A stretch of 64,000 nt of DNA from Blastococcus sp. (GCA_025465355.1 JAODNN010000024.1:27258-91257); one strand, 5' to 3'. Shown: positions 24,424-33,675, counted from the first letter of the stretch. The notes: generated from the letters alone by a model not told the origin. A program made the numbers and translations.

Positions 24424-26118
24424 TCACGCGGGGTCGCAGGCGGCGTTGACGGCGGTCGGCGCCGGCTCGGGCAACGCGTCGGGGACGACATCGGGCTCGG
24501 AGTCCGGGTACGCCCGCGACACCGCGTAGGCCCACACGAGGTGGCGGGTCTCCGGTTCCGTCCCGGGCACCAGATAACCGCGCGCCTGCCGTTCCAGGTC
24601 GGCGTCGGCGACCGTTGCGCGCTCGAGGTGCTGGCGGCGGTGCTCGTGCCAGGTGGCGACCGTGAAGATCTCGAGGAAGAGCTCGGGATCGTCGGCGTCC
24701 TGGAACACACCCCACAGCGCCGCCCCGGTGCGTCTGCGCGCACGCCCCATCTGCCGCATCACGACGAGGAACGCCGGGGCCGCGACCGCCTGCACCTGCC
24801 ACTGCACCGTGACGAGCACCGGCCCGGCGTCCGCCGGCCAGTCCGGGGCACCCGACGGTCGCGGCCACGGCAGCACGCTGTGCCGGACGTCGCGGTCGGC
24901 ACGCAGCGGCGGCAGCAACAGCCCGACGGCTGCGACGACGACGAGACCGCACGAGGGGATGAGGAAGGCGGCGCGGAGGCCGTACGCATTCGCCACCGCG
25001 CCCCAGGCCAGCGCCGCCACCGCCTGTCCGCCCATGACGACGAGTTGGTAGTAGGCCAGTGCGCGGGCCCGGGCCCACGCGGGCAGGAGAAGCTGGGCCG
25101 CCGCGCTCAGGGTCGACAGCACCGCGATCCAGCTGAGGCCGGCGAGCACCAGCGCCCCCACCACGGCCGGAACCGACTGGACCGTCCCCACGACCGCGAC
25201 CGTGCCGGCGAAGAGGACGGCGGCGCGCCCGACGACGGCGTCGCCGCTCCAGTGCCGGCGGATCCGCGGCAGCAGGGCGATGCCGAGCAGTGCTCCGACA
25301 CCCACGGCGCCGAGCAGCCCGCCGTACCCGTTGGGGCCGAGCTGGAGCGGGCCGCGCGCGACTGCCGGCAGGAGTGCCCACAAGCCTCCGGCGAAGACCA
25401 TGAACAGCGCGCACCGGACGAGGACGCCCGCGAACGCCGGGGCGCTGCGCACGTAGCGGGCTCCGGCCCGGAGAGCGCCCCAGACCGACTCGGCGCCCAG
25501 CGGCCGAGCCACCGGTGGGCGCGGCCAGCGGTACAAGACGGCGAGCACCCCCAGGAACGAGGCCGCGTTCAGCGCGAACGCCGCCGCGGGACCGGCTGCC
25601 GCGATCAGCACGCCGCCGACGGCCGGCCCGACGGCCCGTGCCACGTTGCCGTTCGCACCGTTGAGCAACGCGGCCTGCGGGAGCTCCGCACGCGGCACGA
25701 GTTCGGGCTGCACCGCCTGGAAGGAGGGGGCGGACAGCCCCTGGCCGGCGGCCAACAGGGCGGTGAGCGCGAGCAGACGGGCCGGCGTGACGGCGCCCGC
25801 GGCGGTCAGCACTGCCAGCGCCCCCGCGGCGAGGGCCGTCAGCGCCTCGCTGAGCAGCAGCAACCGCCGCCGGTCCACGACGTCTCCGAGCGCCCCGGCG
25901 GGGACGACGAGCAGGAAGACGGGGAGGGTCGCCGCCACCTGGACGAGGGCGATCAGCAGCGGGGTCCCGTGCAGGTCGCCCATGAGCCACTGGGCGCCGA
26001 CGGTCTGCGCCCACGTGCCGATGTTGGCGACCAGCTGCGCGATCCACACCGCCCGGAACCATGGACGACGCAGCGGCGCCCATGTCGATACGGTGCCCAC
26101 ACCTTCGACCCGCGCCAT
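24424..26118 (-). CDS. MFS_3-type transporter with C-terminal dimeric-barrel domain
   Basis: 564 residues, ATG 26118. The N-terminal ~400 residues form about 12 helices with LRRPWFRAVWIAQLVANIGTW and LVVPAGALGDVVDRRRLLL (motif A), typical of the EntS-like MFS_3 family. The last ~140 residues are soluble, with VLVTVQWQVQ, FLEIFTVATWHEHRRQHLERAT and ADLERQARGY, matching the ABM-like barrel usually fused to this family. The role of the added domain is not known. Substrate unknown. Confidence 0.85.
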   Translation of the reverse strand: MARVEGVGTVSTWAPLRRPWFRAVWIAQLVANIGTWAQTVGAQWLMGDLHGTPLLIALVQVAATLPVFLLVVPAGALGDVVDRRRLLLLSEALTALAAGALAVLTAAGAVTPARLLALTALLAAGQGLSAPSFQAVQPELVPRAELPQAALLNGANGNVARAVGPAVGGVLIAAAGPAAAFALNAASFLGVLAVLYRWPRPPVARPLGAESVWGALRAGARYVRSAPAFAGVLVRCALFMVFAGGLWALLPAVARGPLQLGPNGYGGLLGAVGVGALLGIALLPRIRRHWSGDAVVGRAAVLFAGTVAVVGTVQSVPAVVGALVLAGLSWIAVLSTLSAAAQLLLPAWARARALAYYQLVVMGGQAVAALAWGAVANAYGLRAAFLIPSCGLVVVAAVGLLLPPLRADRDVRHSVLPWPRPSGAPDWPADAGPVLVTVQWQVQAVAAPAFLVVMRQMGRARRRTGAALWGVFQDADDPELFLEIFTVATWHEHRRQHLERATVADADLERQARGYLVPGTEPETRHLVWAYAVSRAYPDSEPDVVPDALPEPAPTAVNAACDPA

Positions 26119-26369
26119 ACCCCGGACCTACCCATGCCCACGCGGCGGGAGACCCGTCCCGCCCGTGCCTCCGGACCGGCAGCCCCGGTACGGGCAGCCG
26201 GCCTCTCATCCGGTTGGGACGACGCGCCTGACCGCAGTCGGTGCCACGCTTGCGTGGTCAGCGACCGCCTTCCGTGCGCTCGGGCGCCCGACAGAGGCGG
26301 CGGAGCCTGCGTTCAGACGCAGCCCCCACGCTGGGGAGCGATCGGACGCGGGAGAAGGGCAGGCTCACG

Positions 26370-26567
26370 ATGACAGCCGCCGCACCTTCCCCACCGGATC
26401 TCACGACCCTGGATCGGCGCATCGAGGAGGCCCTCGGCGCGCTCCGCCTGGCCCGCCTGCGATCCGCGTGGTCCCTGAGCGCGGCGGCCACCCGCGACGA
26501 GGAAGCCGCGGCACATCATCTGGACGCTCTCCTGGAGTACCGGCACACGGCGGCCAGCGGGCGCTGA
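26370..26567 (+). CDS. Small hypothetical protein, 65 aa
   Basis: ATG 26370 follows GGAGAAGG. The product is mostly one amphipathic helix region (DLTTLDRRIEEALGALRLAR, then EEAAAHHLDALLEYRH) without a signal or membrane segment. I do not recognise a family. It lies 24 bp before a small membrane protein gene on the same strand and probably shares its transcript. Confidence 0.55.
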   Translation: MTAAAPSPPDLTTLDRRIEEALGALRLARLRSAWSLSAAATRDEEAAAHHLDALLEYRHTAASGR

Positions 26568-26591
26568 CCACGTTCGAGGGAGGACCCCGTC

Positions 26592-26903
26592 ATGACCTCA
26601 GTTGTGGACGTCGCCGCGACGCCACCCGAGACCGCTTCAGCCGCACCGCACCTCACCATCGGCCACGGGGCCCTGCTGAAGATCATCGAGAAGAACACCG
26701 TCACGGTCGTCCTTCCGGCCCTCGGCACCCTGCGGCTGCCGCCCCCCGACACGCTGGCCTGGCTCGGTGGAGTGGCGACCCTCGCCGTCCTGGGGCTCAT
26801 CGAATGGCCGGTGGCCGCGGCCATCGGTGCCGGGCACCTGCTCGCTCACCAGAACCATCTGCGGCTCCTGCACGACTTCGGGGAAGCGCTCGAGGAGGCC
26901 TGA
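26592..26903 (+). CDS. Small membrane protein, 103 aa, related to the tail of the DUF2267 protein
   Basis: ATG 26592, after GAGGGAGGA. After a hydrophilic first half comes a hydrophobic hairpin: DTLAWLGGVATLAVLGLIEW then PVAAAIGAGHLLA. This closely matches the C-terminal membrane module of the DUF2267 protein at 36720-37349 (YLGGLVGLAALGVLEWPVAA). The shared LGG...LGxxEWPVAA pattern suggests a mobile membrane anchor. Function unknown. Confidence 0.65.
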   Translation: MTSVVDVAATPPETASAAPHLTIGHGALLKIIEKNTVTVVLPALGTLRLPPPDTLAWLGGVATLAVLGLIEWPVAAAIGAGHLLAHQNHLRLLHDFGEALEEA

Positions 26904-26929
26904 CCCGCGGCCGACCCAGCTGACGGTGC

Positions 26930-27217
26930 TCAGTCGTCGCGGGCGGACCGCCGCGCCTTACGGCGGCGGTGGCGACGCAGCACGCCGAGCCCGAACCACA
27001 CGAATGCGCCGAGCAGCGCGACGACCAACGTGAACAGCCACAGTGGCCAGGTGAAGCGCCAGAACAGGAAGCTCAGGGTCACGCTCTGACGGTTCTGCAG
27101 CATGAAGACGACGAGCAGGCCGCCGCCGGACAGCGCGGCGATGGCCCCGCCGCTGAGACGGGCCCTTGACGCTGCGGTTTCGGGCGAGCCGACGGCACTG
27201 GGACGCTGCTGGACCAT
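26930..27217 (-). CDS. LapA-domain (DUF1049) membrane protein
   Basis: 95 residues, ATG 27217. Two hydrophobic helices (GAIAALSGGGLLVVFMLQNR and WPLWLFTLVVALLGAFVW) are joined by the family signature QNRQSVTLSFLFW. It ends in a basic tail of Arg and Lys. LapA-type proteins are small inner-membrane proteins linked to envelope assembly in Gram-negatives; the actinobacterial role is unclear. Convergent with the previous small gene. Confidence 0.8.
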   Translation of the reverse strand: MVQQRPSAVGSPETAASRARLSGGAIAALSGGGLLVVFMLQNRQSVTLSFLFWRFTWPLWLFTLVVALLGAFVWFGLGVLRRHRRRKARRSARDD

Positions 27218-27376
27218 CGCGTCCCCCCTTCTCTGTGCCCTGAGCCTCAGCGGCAGCCGACCCGACGGGCATCATCCGCAGGGGGTGAAGTCGTGCTGCC
27301 TCAACGCACTGAGCGGTCCACGTAGCCCACGGCCGGCGGGTCACCAACGCCAGGACATGACGCCGCCGGCGTCTCG

Positions 27377-28612
27377 TCAGATTCCTGACATGGCCAGGAT
27401 GTGCAGCCCGTGGTTCTTGTCGCTGAGATAGATGTATCCGCGCGCGTCGACGAGGACGTCCTCCGACTGGGTCACCAGGCCTTGGGGCAGCAGCCCGCGG
27501 CGCTCGGTGGGGTCGTCTGGGAGGTACGACGCGATCTCCCGCGGGAGGTACTCGTCCCGGATGTCGTAGACCCGAAGTCCGGCGTTGAACCAGGTGAGGA
27601 ACATCAGGTCGTCGGAGTCGAACAGGTTCGGATCCCCGTTCTGCGGGTGGTGCTGGTTGTGCGGGCCGAACCGGCCACCCCGCACCGAGAAGTTCGGGTA
27701 ACCGGCGTCCCCCTCCGGCACCGGAACGGGCAGGAGCGAGACGAGGCGCGGCGTGGTCTCGTCGCTGATGTCGACGATGCCCGCGAAGTTGTACGGCTCC
27801 TGGCTGCGTTCCGCGATGGCCTCCGTGTTGACCAGCAGCAGCCGCCGCCCCGGGCGTGGAATCGCCGTGTGCATCGCGATCATGCTGCTGAACGCAGCAC
27901 CGATCTCCAGCCGCGACACCTGGCGCGGCCGGGTGACGTCGGAGATGTCGAGGATCACCAGACCTGCCGCCCCGTACGGCAGGTAGGCCCGGTCGCCTTC
28001 GACGTACGCCGGGCCGTGCAGCGAGATCCGCCGATCCGGCGCGGCGCCGCCCGCGCGGGACTGCTCGGGGACGAACCACCGCCCCGCGACCTTCGGCTCG
28101 CGGGGATCCGCGATGTCGAGGATGACGTAGATGTTCCCGTCGAATCCGTGCTGATGGGCCGCGACGTGCACGTACCGGCCACCGGTGTAGTGGTTGCGAT
28201 GCACGCCGTTGTCGCCGGTGCGCCAATGGCTCAGGAGCACCGGCTCGCGCGGGTTCCGGACGTCGAAGATCCGGACGCCCTCGTCACCGGGGAGGCTCGG
28301 GTCGCCGCCCCAGGGAACGGGGATCTGCTCCATCCCCTGCACGAGCAGGCCGTCGGCCACCTGGACCTGCCAGGTGGCCGTGTGCTCGGGGCCCTCGATC
28401 GCGGCCACGAGCTGCGGCCGGGCCGGGTCGGTCACCTCGATCACCGAGATGCGCGGCTCCCAGAAGTGGGTGGCGTAGAGGTACCAGCGGTCCTCCACCA
28501 CCTGCATCGCCAGCTTGAAGACCGGGCTGCCGGCGACATCGGTGTAGGCGACGAGGTCGATCCCGCGCGCGCGGTGACCGGGGGCAGAGACTCCCCCGGT
28601 CACCGCGGTCAC
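27377..28612 (-). CDS. LVIVD-repeat protein 2
   Basis: 411 residues from GTG 28612, in a GTGA overlap with the upstream LVIVD gene; a longer frame would run into that gene. It shows repeated beta-propeller-like strands such as VFDVRNPREPVLLSHW, VILDIADPREPKVAGRW and VILDISDVTRPRQVSRLE, and conserved His clusters (HTATWQVQ, HRNHYTGGRYVHVAAHQHG, FGPHNQHHPQNGD). No signal peptide is seen. His at the same place in successive blades suggests a metal site, as in selenium-binding-protein/methanethiol oxidase propellers; this is inference. Its partner gene and an ABC importer precede it. Confidence 0.75.
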   Translation of the reverse strand: MTAVTGGVSAPGHRARGIDLVAYTDVAGSPVFKLAMQVVEDRWYLYATHFWEPRISVIEVTDPARPQLVAAIEGPEHTATWQVQVADGLLVQGMEQIPVPWGGDPSLPGDEGVRIFDVRNPREPVLLSHWRTGDNGVHRNHYTGGRYVHVAAHQHGFDGNIYVILDIADPREPKVAGRWFVPEQSRAGGAAPDRRISLHGPAYVEGDRAYLPYGAAGLVILDISDVTRPRQVSRLEIGAAFSSMIAMHTAIPRPGRRLLLVNTEAIAERSQEPYNFAGIVDISDETTPRLVSLLPVPVPEGDAGYPNFSVRGGRFGPHNQHHPQNGDPNLFDSDDLMFLTWFNAGLRVYDIRDEYLPREIASYLPDDPTERRGLLPQGLVTQSEDVLVDARGYIYLSDKNHGLHILAMSGI

Positions 28613-29790
28613 AGTGCCGCCTCCGTCATGAGAACGGCCAGACCGTCGTCGGGCTCCAGGCAGGCGACACCGCCGGAGACCCGATCGGTGACCCACACCA
28701 GCCCGTCCCTGTCGACGAACAGGTCGTTCGCCTGGGCCGCCGCCTGTCCCTCGGGCACCGTCGACACCCAGTGACCGACCTCCAGGACGTTCTCCGGGTC
28801 GGCCAGGTCGTAGACCCGCACCCCCGCGTTGAAGTACGTCGCGAACAGCAGCCGTTCGCTGCGGTAGGACCCGGCCCGGTTCTCATGGAGGTTGTGCGGG
28901 CCGAACCGGAGCTCCTGCCGGCCGTACTGCTCCCCCGGGCCCGGGAACTGCGACACGTAGCGCGCTTTCTGCCCCGAGACGTCGAGGACGTGGATGAACA
29001 GCTCGCGTGCGCCGGGGCCGTCCTTCTGCTGCTCGTCCGTCGCCACCACCAGCCCCCGTCCGCTGAGCGGGAGACAGGTATGGGTGGCGTCTCCGCCCCA
29101 GGTCAGGTGGTCGACCTGCTTCGGGTTCGCCAGGTCCGACACGTCCAGGACGACGAGGTTCGCGTCGTCGTAGCCGAGGTACGCCCGGTCGCCGTCGACC
29201 AGGGCGTGGTGCGCGGCGTATCGCTTGCCCGCAGGCCAGGTCGGCTGCTCGCCGCCCTCGAGCCACTGGCCCGGCCACCACCACTTGCCGACCGGAACGG
29301 GGTTGGTCGGGTCGGCCATGTCGACGACCACCCAGATCCGGTCGTTGAAACCGGGCGGCGTCGCGGACATGTGCGCGTACCGGCCCCCCTCCCAGACGAT
29401 CCGGTGGACTCCCCGGCCGCCACACTCCCAGAAGCCGATCTGCTTCGGGTCGTACGGATCTTCCAGGGAGTAGACCGCCAGCCCGGCCGACCAGGGACCC
29501 TGCGGCCCCGGCGGACGGAGCGGGAACCCCTCGTGATTGACGAGGAGCAACCCGTCGGCGATCTGGACCTTGTGGGAGTGGGTGTTCGCCGGCGCGTCCC
29601 ACTGGCGGACCAGGCGGGGACGAGCCGGGTCGGACACGTCCAGGATCGACGTGCCCGCACCCGTGGTGCCGTTGTGGGCGACGTAGAGGACGTCGCCCTC
29701 GCGGAGCACCTGCATCCCGTCCCCGCGGCCGCCGAGGTCGTGCTGGGACAGCAGTCGCAGCCCGTCGGCGGAGGCAGTTCCTACGGTCAC
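28609..29790 (-). CDS. LVIVD-repeat protein 1
   Basis: 393 residues from GTG 29790, in a GTGA overlap with the stop of the binding-protein gene; this pattern recurs through the operon and sets the start. Repeats include SILDVSDPARPRLVRQW, VVVDMADPTNPVPVGKW and VVLDVSDLANPKQVDHL, with His-bearing segments THSHKVQ, GVHRIVWEGGRYAHMSATP, AAHHALVDGD and FGPHNLHEN. It is similar to the next protein, so the two are probably paralogues that may form a complex. No export signal. Likely cytoplasmic processing of whatever the ABC system imports. Confidence 0.75.
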   Translation of the reverse strand: MTVGTASADGLRLLSQHDLGGRGDGMQVLREGDVLYVAHNGTTGAGTSILDVSDPARPRLVRQWDAPANTHSHKVQIADGLLLVNHEGFPLRPPGPQGPWSAGLAVYSLEDPYDPKQIGFWECGGRGVHRIVWEGGRYAHMSATPPGFNDRIWVVVDMADPTNPVPVGKWWWPGQWLEGGEQPTWPAGKRYAAHHALVDGDRAYLGYDDANLVVLDVSDLANPKQVDHLTWGGDATHTCLPLSGRGLVVATDEQQKDGPGARELFIHVLDVSGQKARYVSQFPGPGEQYGRQELRFGPHNLHENRAGSYRSERLLFATYFNAGVRVYDLADPENVLEVGHWVSTVPEGQAAAQANDLFVDRDGLVWVTDRVSGGVACLEPDDGLAVLMTEAAL

Positions 29791-30872
29791 TTGACGTCCG
29801 TGAAGGCCGGGCGGAGCGGGAGACCCAGCGCCTTCTGGGCCCGCCACAGCGGCACCAGGTTCGTGTACTTGCGCCAGTCGGTGCCCGCGGGGATGACCTT
29901 CAGGTCGATCTGGGTCTTGATGAAATCGTCCATCTCGGAGACCTCGAAGCCGCCGTCACCGGTGTGGTAATCGGCAGCGTTCTCGTGCTGGTACGCGTCC
30001 TTGTACTCCTGCGGGACCTTGAACCCCTTGTCCTCCACGAGCTTCAGTACCGCGTCCTTGTTGGCGGTGTCGTTGATGTACTTACGGGCCTTGAGCGTGG
30101 CGGTCAGGAAGGCGGCGACGGTCTCGGGACTCTCCTTGAGCAACTTGCCGACGGACCACCCGTTCTGCGGGACCTGGGCGACCTCCTCGAACAGGAACTT
30201 GCCGCCCGCGGCTTCCAGGAGGGAGCGGTGGCGCAGCTGGAGGGACGCGCCGTCGACGGTGCCGGCGATGACGGACTGGAGCCGCTCGTTGGACTGGCCA
30301 CCGGTGCTGACCAGTTTGACGTCCTTGTCGGGATTGATGCCGTTGTCGGTCAGCAGCTTGCGGATCAGGAAGTCGTTGCGCGAACCGAACTGACCGCCGG
30401 TGATCGTCTTGCCCTTGAGGTCCGCGGCGGTGTTGATGCCGGCGCGGACGCCGAGGATGTTCGCCTCGCCACCGAGGTAGGTGCTGAGGAACGTGACGTC
30501 ACCGGCGCCCTTGGCCGCCGCGGCGATGGCTGTGTCGGTGTCGTAGAGCGCGAAGTCCAGCGAGCCCCCGATCAGCGCAGGGAGCGGGTCCTCGATGGTC
30601 TTGATGTCGACCTTCTTGATGCCGACCTCGTCGAAGTAACCCTTCTGCTGGGCCACCAGGATGTCCTCGTGGAAGAGGTAGTAGGGGTTGTCGACGCCGA
30701 CGACCAGGTTCGGCTGGACCTTGGACTTGTCGATCTCGCCGCTGATGCCCGCCTCGCTGGACGGCTTGGTGGGCGCCGCGCCCGTCGTGCCTGAGCCCTT
30801 GGACCCGCAGGCGGCCAGAGCGGGGAGCATGACCATGACGGCCACACCCGTCAGCAATCGATTGCGGAACAT
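29787..30872 (-). CDS. NitT/TauT-type ABC transporter substrate-binding lipoprotein
   Basis: 361 residues, ATG 30872. A signal peptide ends in the lipobox LAAC with the lipidated Cys at residue 22. The mature part shows NPYYLFHEDILVAQQKGYFDEVGI and NTAADLKGKTITGGQFGSRND, the pattern of NMT1/SsuA-like periplasmic binding proteins for sulfonates, nitrate, pyrimidines or riboflavin precursors. Its ligand is unknown. It is third in the operon after ATPase and permease. Confidence 0.9.
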   Translation of the reverse strand: MFRNRLLTGVAVMVMLPALAACGSKGSGTTGAAPTKPSSEAGISGEIDKSKVQPNLVVGVDNPYYLFHEDILVAQQKGYFDEVGIKKVDIKTIEDPLPALIGGSLDFALYDTDTAIAAAAKGAGDVTFLSTYLGGEANILGVRAGINTAADLKGKTITGGQFGSRNDFLIRKLLTDNGINPDKDVKLVSTGGQSNERLQSVIAGTVDGASLQLRHRSLLEAAGGKFLFEEVAQVPQNGWSVGKLLKESPETVAAFLTATLKARKYINDTANKDAVLKLVEDKGFKVPQEYKDAYQHENAADYHTGDGGFEVSEMDDFIKTQIDLKVIPAGTDWRKYTNLVPLWRAQKALGLPLRPAFTDVK

Positions 30873-30967
30873 GGATTCCTCTTCCTCGTGGTCGAACCGG
30901 ATGCGGGGTGTCCGACCGGATCCGGGCGCCTTCTGGCAGGCCCGGATCCGGGAGAGCGGGGGGTGGG

Positions 30968-31837
30968 TCAGGCGGCCACGTCACGCCAGGGGGCGACGCG
31001 CCGTTCCAGCCAGCGCATCAACTGCACCAGCGCCACGGACATCACGGCGAGGATCAGCAGCGTGGCGTAGAGCATCGGCGCATCGAACTGGTCACCCGCG
31101 CGGTCCAGCAGGAAGCCCAGACCTGAACCGCCTCCGCCCAGCAGCTCGCCGATGAGCATCCCGACCAGGCCGCGGGCGATGCCCTGGTTGATGCCCGAGA
31201 TCACGAACGGCAGCGTGAAAGGGAGGATGATCTTGGTGTACATCTGACCCCTGCCGGCACCGAACACCCGGCCCGCACGCAGCAGGGACGGGTCGACGGT
31301 CTTCACGCCAGCCATGCAGTTGACCATGATGGGGAAGACCGCGGACAAGACGATGATCGTCAGCTGCATCCCGTTGCCGAAGCCGAGCATGAGGATCAGC
31401 AGCGGGATGAGTGCGACGCGCGGAAGCGACGTCATCGCCCACACGTAGGGGCTCAGGATCAGATCGGCGGTCCTGCTGGCCCCCATGAACAAGCCGACCG
31501 GGATGCCGATGGCCGCTGAGATCAGCAGGCCGATCAGCAGGTTCGAGAGGCTGTGGCCGAGCTGCGGGGCGATGACACCGTCGCGGAAGCCCGTGTACAT
31601 CGCTTCGAACGTTGCGCTGATCCGGGGGAAGAACAGCGGGTTCAGCACCTCGGCCCGGGCCACGACCTCCCAGATCACGAAGAAGATGCCGAGATTCACG
31701 ACGGTGATGGCGGTGTTGCGGAACGGCGCGAAGCGCGAGACCTGCAGCTCCTCGACGACCTTGCCACCGCCGATCTGCCGGGCCGCCGGGTCGGTCGTGG
31801 TGGCACTCGTGCTGGATGTCGTCGTCATCGGATTCAC
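30968..31837 (-). CDS. NitT/TauT-type ABC transporter permease
   Basis: 289 residues from GTG 31837, overlapping the ATPase stop by 4 bp and preceded by AGGAAG; ATG 31828 lacks a site. It has about six helices. The cytoplasmic EAA loop appears as GAGRGQMYTKIILPFTLPFVISGI, as in SsuC/TauC permeases. A Thr/Ser-rich first 25 residues are cytoplasmic. It forms the membrane channel with the adjacent ATPase and lipoprotein. Confidence 0.9.
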   Translation of the reverse strand: MNPMTTTSSTSATTTDPAARQIGGGKVVEELQVSRFAPFRNTAITVVNLGIFFVIWEVVARAEVLNPLFFPRISATFEAMYTGFRDGVIAPQLGHSLSNLLIGLLISAAIGIPVGLFMGASRTADLILSPYVWAMTSLPRVALIPLLILMLGFGNGMQLTIIVLSAVFPIMVNCMAGVKTVDPSLLRAGRVFGAGRGQMYTKIILPFTLPFVISGINQGIARGLVGMLIGELLGGGGSGLGFLLDRAGDQFDAPMLYATLLILAVMSVALVQLMRWLERRVAPWRDVAA

Positions 31838-32733
31838 TTCGCTTCCTGCGCGCCCAGCGCCTCGTCCTGGAGCAGGGACCAGATGTGCTCGCGCAGCTCG
31901 GCGAACCGCAGCGAGCCCTTCGCGTCACCCGTCAAACGGGGGCGGGGAAGGTCGACATCGACGACCTCCTTGATCGTGCCCGGCCGGTTCGAGATGACCA
32001 CGACGCGGTCGCCGAGCATGACGGCCTCGTCGATCGAGTGGGTGATGAAGACAACGGTCTGCCGGGTCTGGGCGATGATCCGCTCGAATTCGGCCTGCAT
32101 GGCCTCGCGGGTCATCGCGTCGACGGCGCCGAACGGCTCGTCCATCAGCAGGATGTCCGGCTTGGTCACCAGCGCCCGGGCGATGCCGACGCGCTGGCGC
32201 ATCCCCCCGGAGAGCTCGTGCGGATACGCCTTCTCGAAGCCGGTGAGCCCGACGAGGCTCAACGCCTCGGCCACGCGGGCGGCCTGTTCGCTCTTGCTCG
32301 GCTTGTTGCGGCGGTTCTCCATCGCGAACAGCACGTTGCGCTCCACCGTCCGCCAGGGCAGCAGCGCGTAGTCCTGGAAGACCATCGCGCGGTCGCTGCC
32401 CGTTCCGCGGACCGGCTGCCCGTCGACCTCAACCGTGCCCTCGAGCGGCCGGACGAAGCCGGCCACCATGTTGATGAAGGTGCTCTTGCCGCATCCGGAC
32501 GGACCCACGATGGCCAGGAACTCACCGCGCTGGATCTCCAGCGAGACGTCGCGCAGCGCGATGAGCCTCGTCTTCGTGCGGCGGTTCTCGTAGCCGGCTG
32601 TGACCGAACGGGCGACGATCACGGGGTCCGACGCGGGACCAGGGGCGACGCTCGAGCGGCCTCCCCCGGATCCGCCCTCGGCGCCCGAATGGGAGGCGAT
32701 CTGGAGCTGTGCGCCAGCCGCGGTGTGAGCCAT
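31834..32733 (-). CDS. NitT/TauT-type ABC transporter ATPase
   Basis: 299 residues, ATG 32733. Walker A is GPSGCGKST, the signature is LSGGMRQRVGIARAL and Walker B is ILLMDEPFGAVD, followed by the switch His in VFITHSIDEAV. About 30 Gly/Ser-rich residues precede the nucleotide domain. It energises import by the downstream permease. First gene of the five-gene operon; its promoter carries a LacI-like operator. Confidence 0.92.
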   Translation of the reverse strand: MAHTAAGAQLQIASHSGAEGGSGGGRSSVAPGPASDPVIVARSVTAGYENRRTKTRLIALRDVSLEIQRGEFLAIVGPSGCGKSTFINMVAGFVRPLEGTVEVDGQPVRGTGSDRAMVFQDYALLPWRTVERNVLFAMENRRNKPSKSEQAARVAEALSLVGLTGFEKAYPHELSGGMRQRVGIARALVTKPDILLMDEPFGAVDAMTREAMQAEFERIIAQTRQTVVFITHSIDEAVMLGDRVVVISNRPGTIKEVVDVDLPRPRLTGDAKGSLRFAELREHIWSLLQDEALGAQEAK

Positions 32734-32770
32734 GCCTTCGCTCCTGCGTTGGTCCTGCCGGATGAGACTG

Positions 32771-32815
32771 CAAACGATTGCCCGGATGTTATGGGCAGCA
32801 TCACAATGAGGTCAA
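32771..32815 (-). promoter_or_regulatory. ABC-LVIVD operon promoter with LacI-like operator
   Basis: On the minus strand TTGACC (32815-32810) and TAACAT (32791-32786) are 18 bp apart. The dyad CAAACGATTG (32771-32780) covers the expected start point. The central CG and CAAACG half-site are typical of LacI/GalR-family operators. Confidence 0.6.
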
Positions 32816-32933
32816 TCACCTGTTTCCACCTGGTGCAGGCCCTACCAGGGGAAACGTCCAGAAGCGCTGCACGATTGGGCCCGAGCGGCTGCTCACCGTG
32901 TCACAGGAGTCGCCCCAGCAGCCCCACGTGTCA

Positions 32934-32943
32934 CAAACGTTTG
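32934..32943. promoter_or_regulatory. Second LacI-like operator CAAACGTTTG
   Basis: A perfect 10-bp palindrome about 160 bp upstream of the first site in the same 234-bp gap. The spacing would allow looping. No LacI-family gene lies in the window. Confidence 0.5.
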
Positions 32944-32967
32944 CGTAGCAACTCTGCGCCCGGACCG

Positions 32968-33675
32968 TCAGACGGGCGCCCTGGCCGGGACGGGAGCCCC
33001 GCGCCCATGGGCGGCCCCCACCGAGGTGACGGTGAGGACGACGACCGCTGCCAGCAGCAGGCCGGCGGCGACGTGCCAGGCCACGAGGGCGGCGCCGACG
33101 CCTGCCCCGGCCAGGATGAGCGCCACCGCGGCTGCGCGGCGTCCGCTGCCGCCGCCCCTGCCGCTGCCGAGAACGGAGTCGGCGGCGAGGCCGGTGAGGG
33201 TGGACGTGACGACCACGGTGGTCACGTCCTTGACCGCGAGGAAGCGCGCGGTCGCCGCCTGCACCCCCATGACCCCGCCCACGAGGGTGGTCACGGCGAG
33301 CGCCACGGCGTGCGGCGGGTCCTGTTCCGCCACGAGGAGAACGCCGACGAGCGCCAGCATGATCAGGCCTACGACGCCGAAGAGCAGGGTGGTCGCGGTT
33401 GACCAGCCCGGCCGGGCGCGCTTGAGCACCCGGCCGCCGGCGGCAGCCCCGGCCATGAAGCCCAGCAGCGCGAGGAGGGGGCCGACGACCGGCAGACCGT
33501 CGGCCCCGACCAGCGCCATGCCGAGGATCACGACATTGCCGGTCATGTTGCCGGTGAAGACGCGGTCGAGACCCAGGTAGCCGACTGCGTCGACGATCCC
33601 CGTCCCGAAGGTCAGAAGCAGCATGAGCACCAGGTTCAGGCGGTCGGCCGGCACGGCCGACAGTCGATTCAGCAC
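32968..33675 (-). CDS. DUF1275 (YoaK-like) membrane protein
   Basis: 235 residues, GTG start at 33675. It has about six hydrophobic helices with LLLTFGTGIVDAVGYLGLDRVFTGNMTGNVVILG, the conserved first block of YoaK/DUF1275 proteins. Family function is unknown. The start is 3 bp from the longest reading of the opposite ABC1 kinase gene, but the kinase probably starts about 180 bp away, leaving a divergent control region. Confidence 0.85.
   Translation of the reverse strand: MLNRLSAVPADRLNLVLMLLLTFGTGIVDAVGYLGLDRVFTGNMTGNVVILGMALVGADGLPVVGPLLALLGFMAGAAAGGRVLKRARPGWSTATTLLFGVVGLIMLALVGVLLVAEQDPPHAVALAVTTLVGGVMGVQAATARFLAVKDVTTVVVTSTLTGLAADSVLGSGRGGGSGRRAAAVALILAGAGVGAALVAWHVAAGLLLAAVVVLTVTSVGAAHGRGAPVPARAPV

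Noticed and set aside
31816..33402. A 528-codon plus-strand frame over the ABC ATPase and promoter
   Set aside because: Antisense to a clear ATPase and runs through the promoter and operators.
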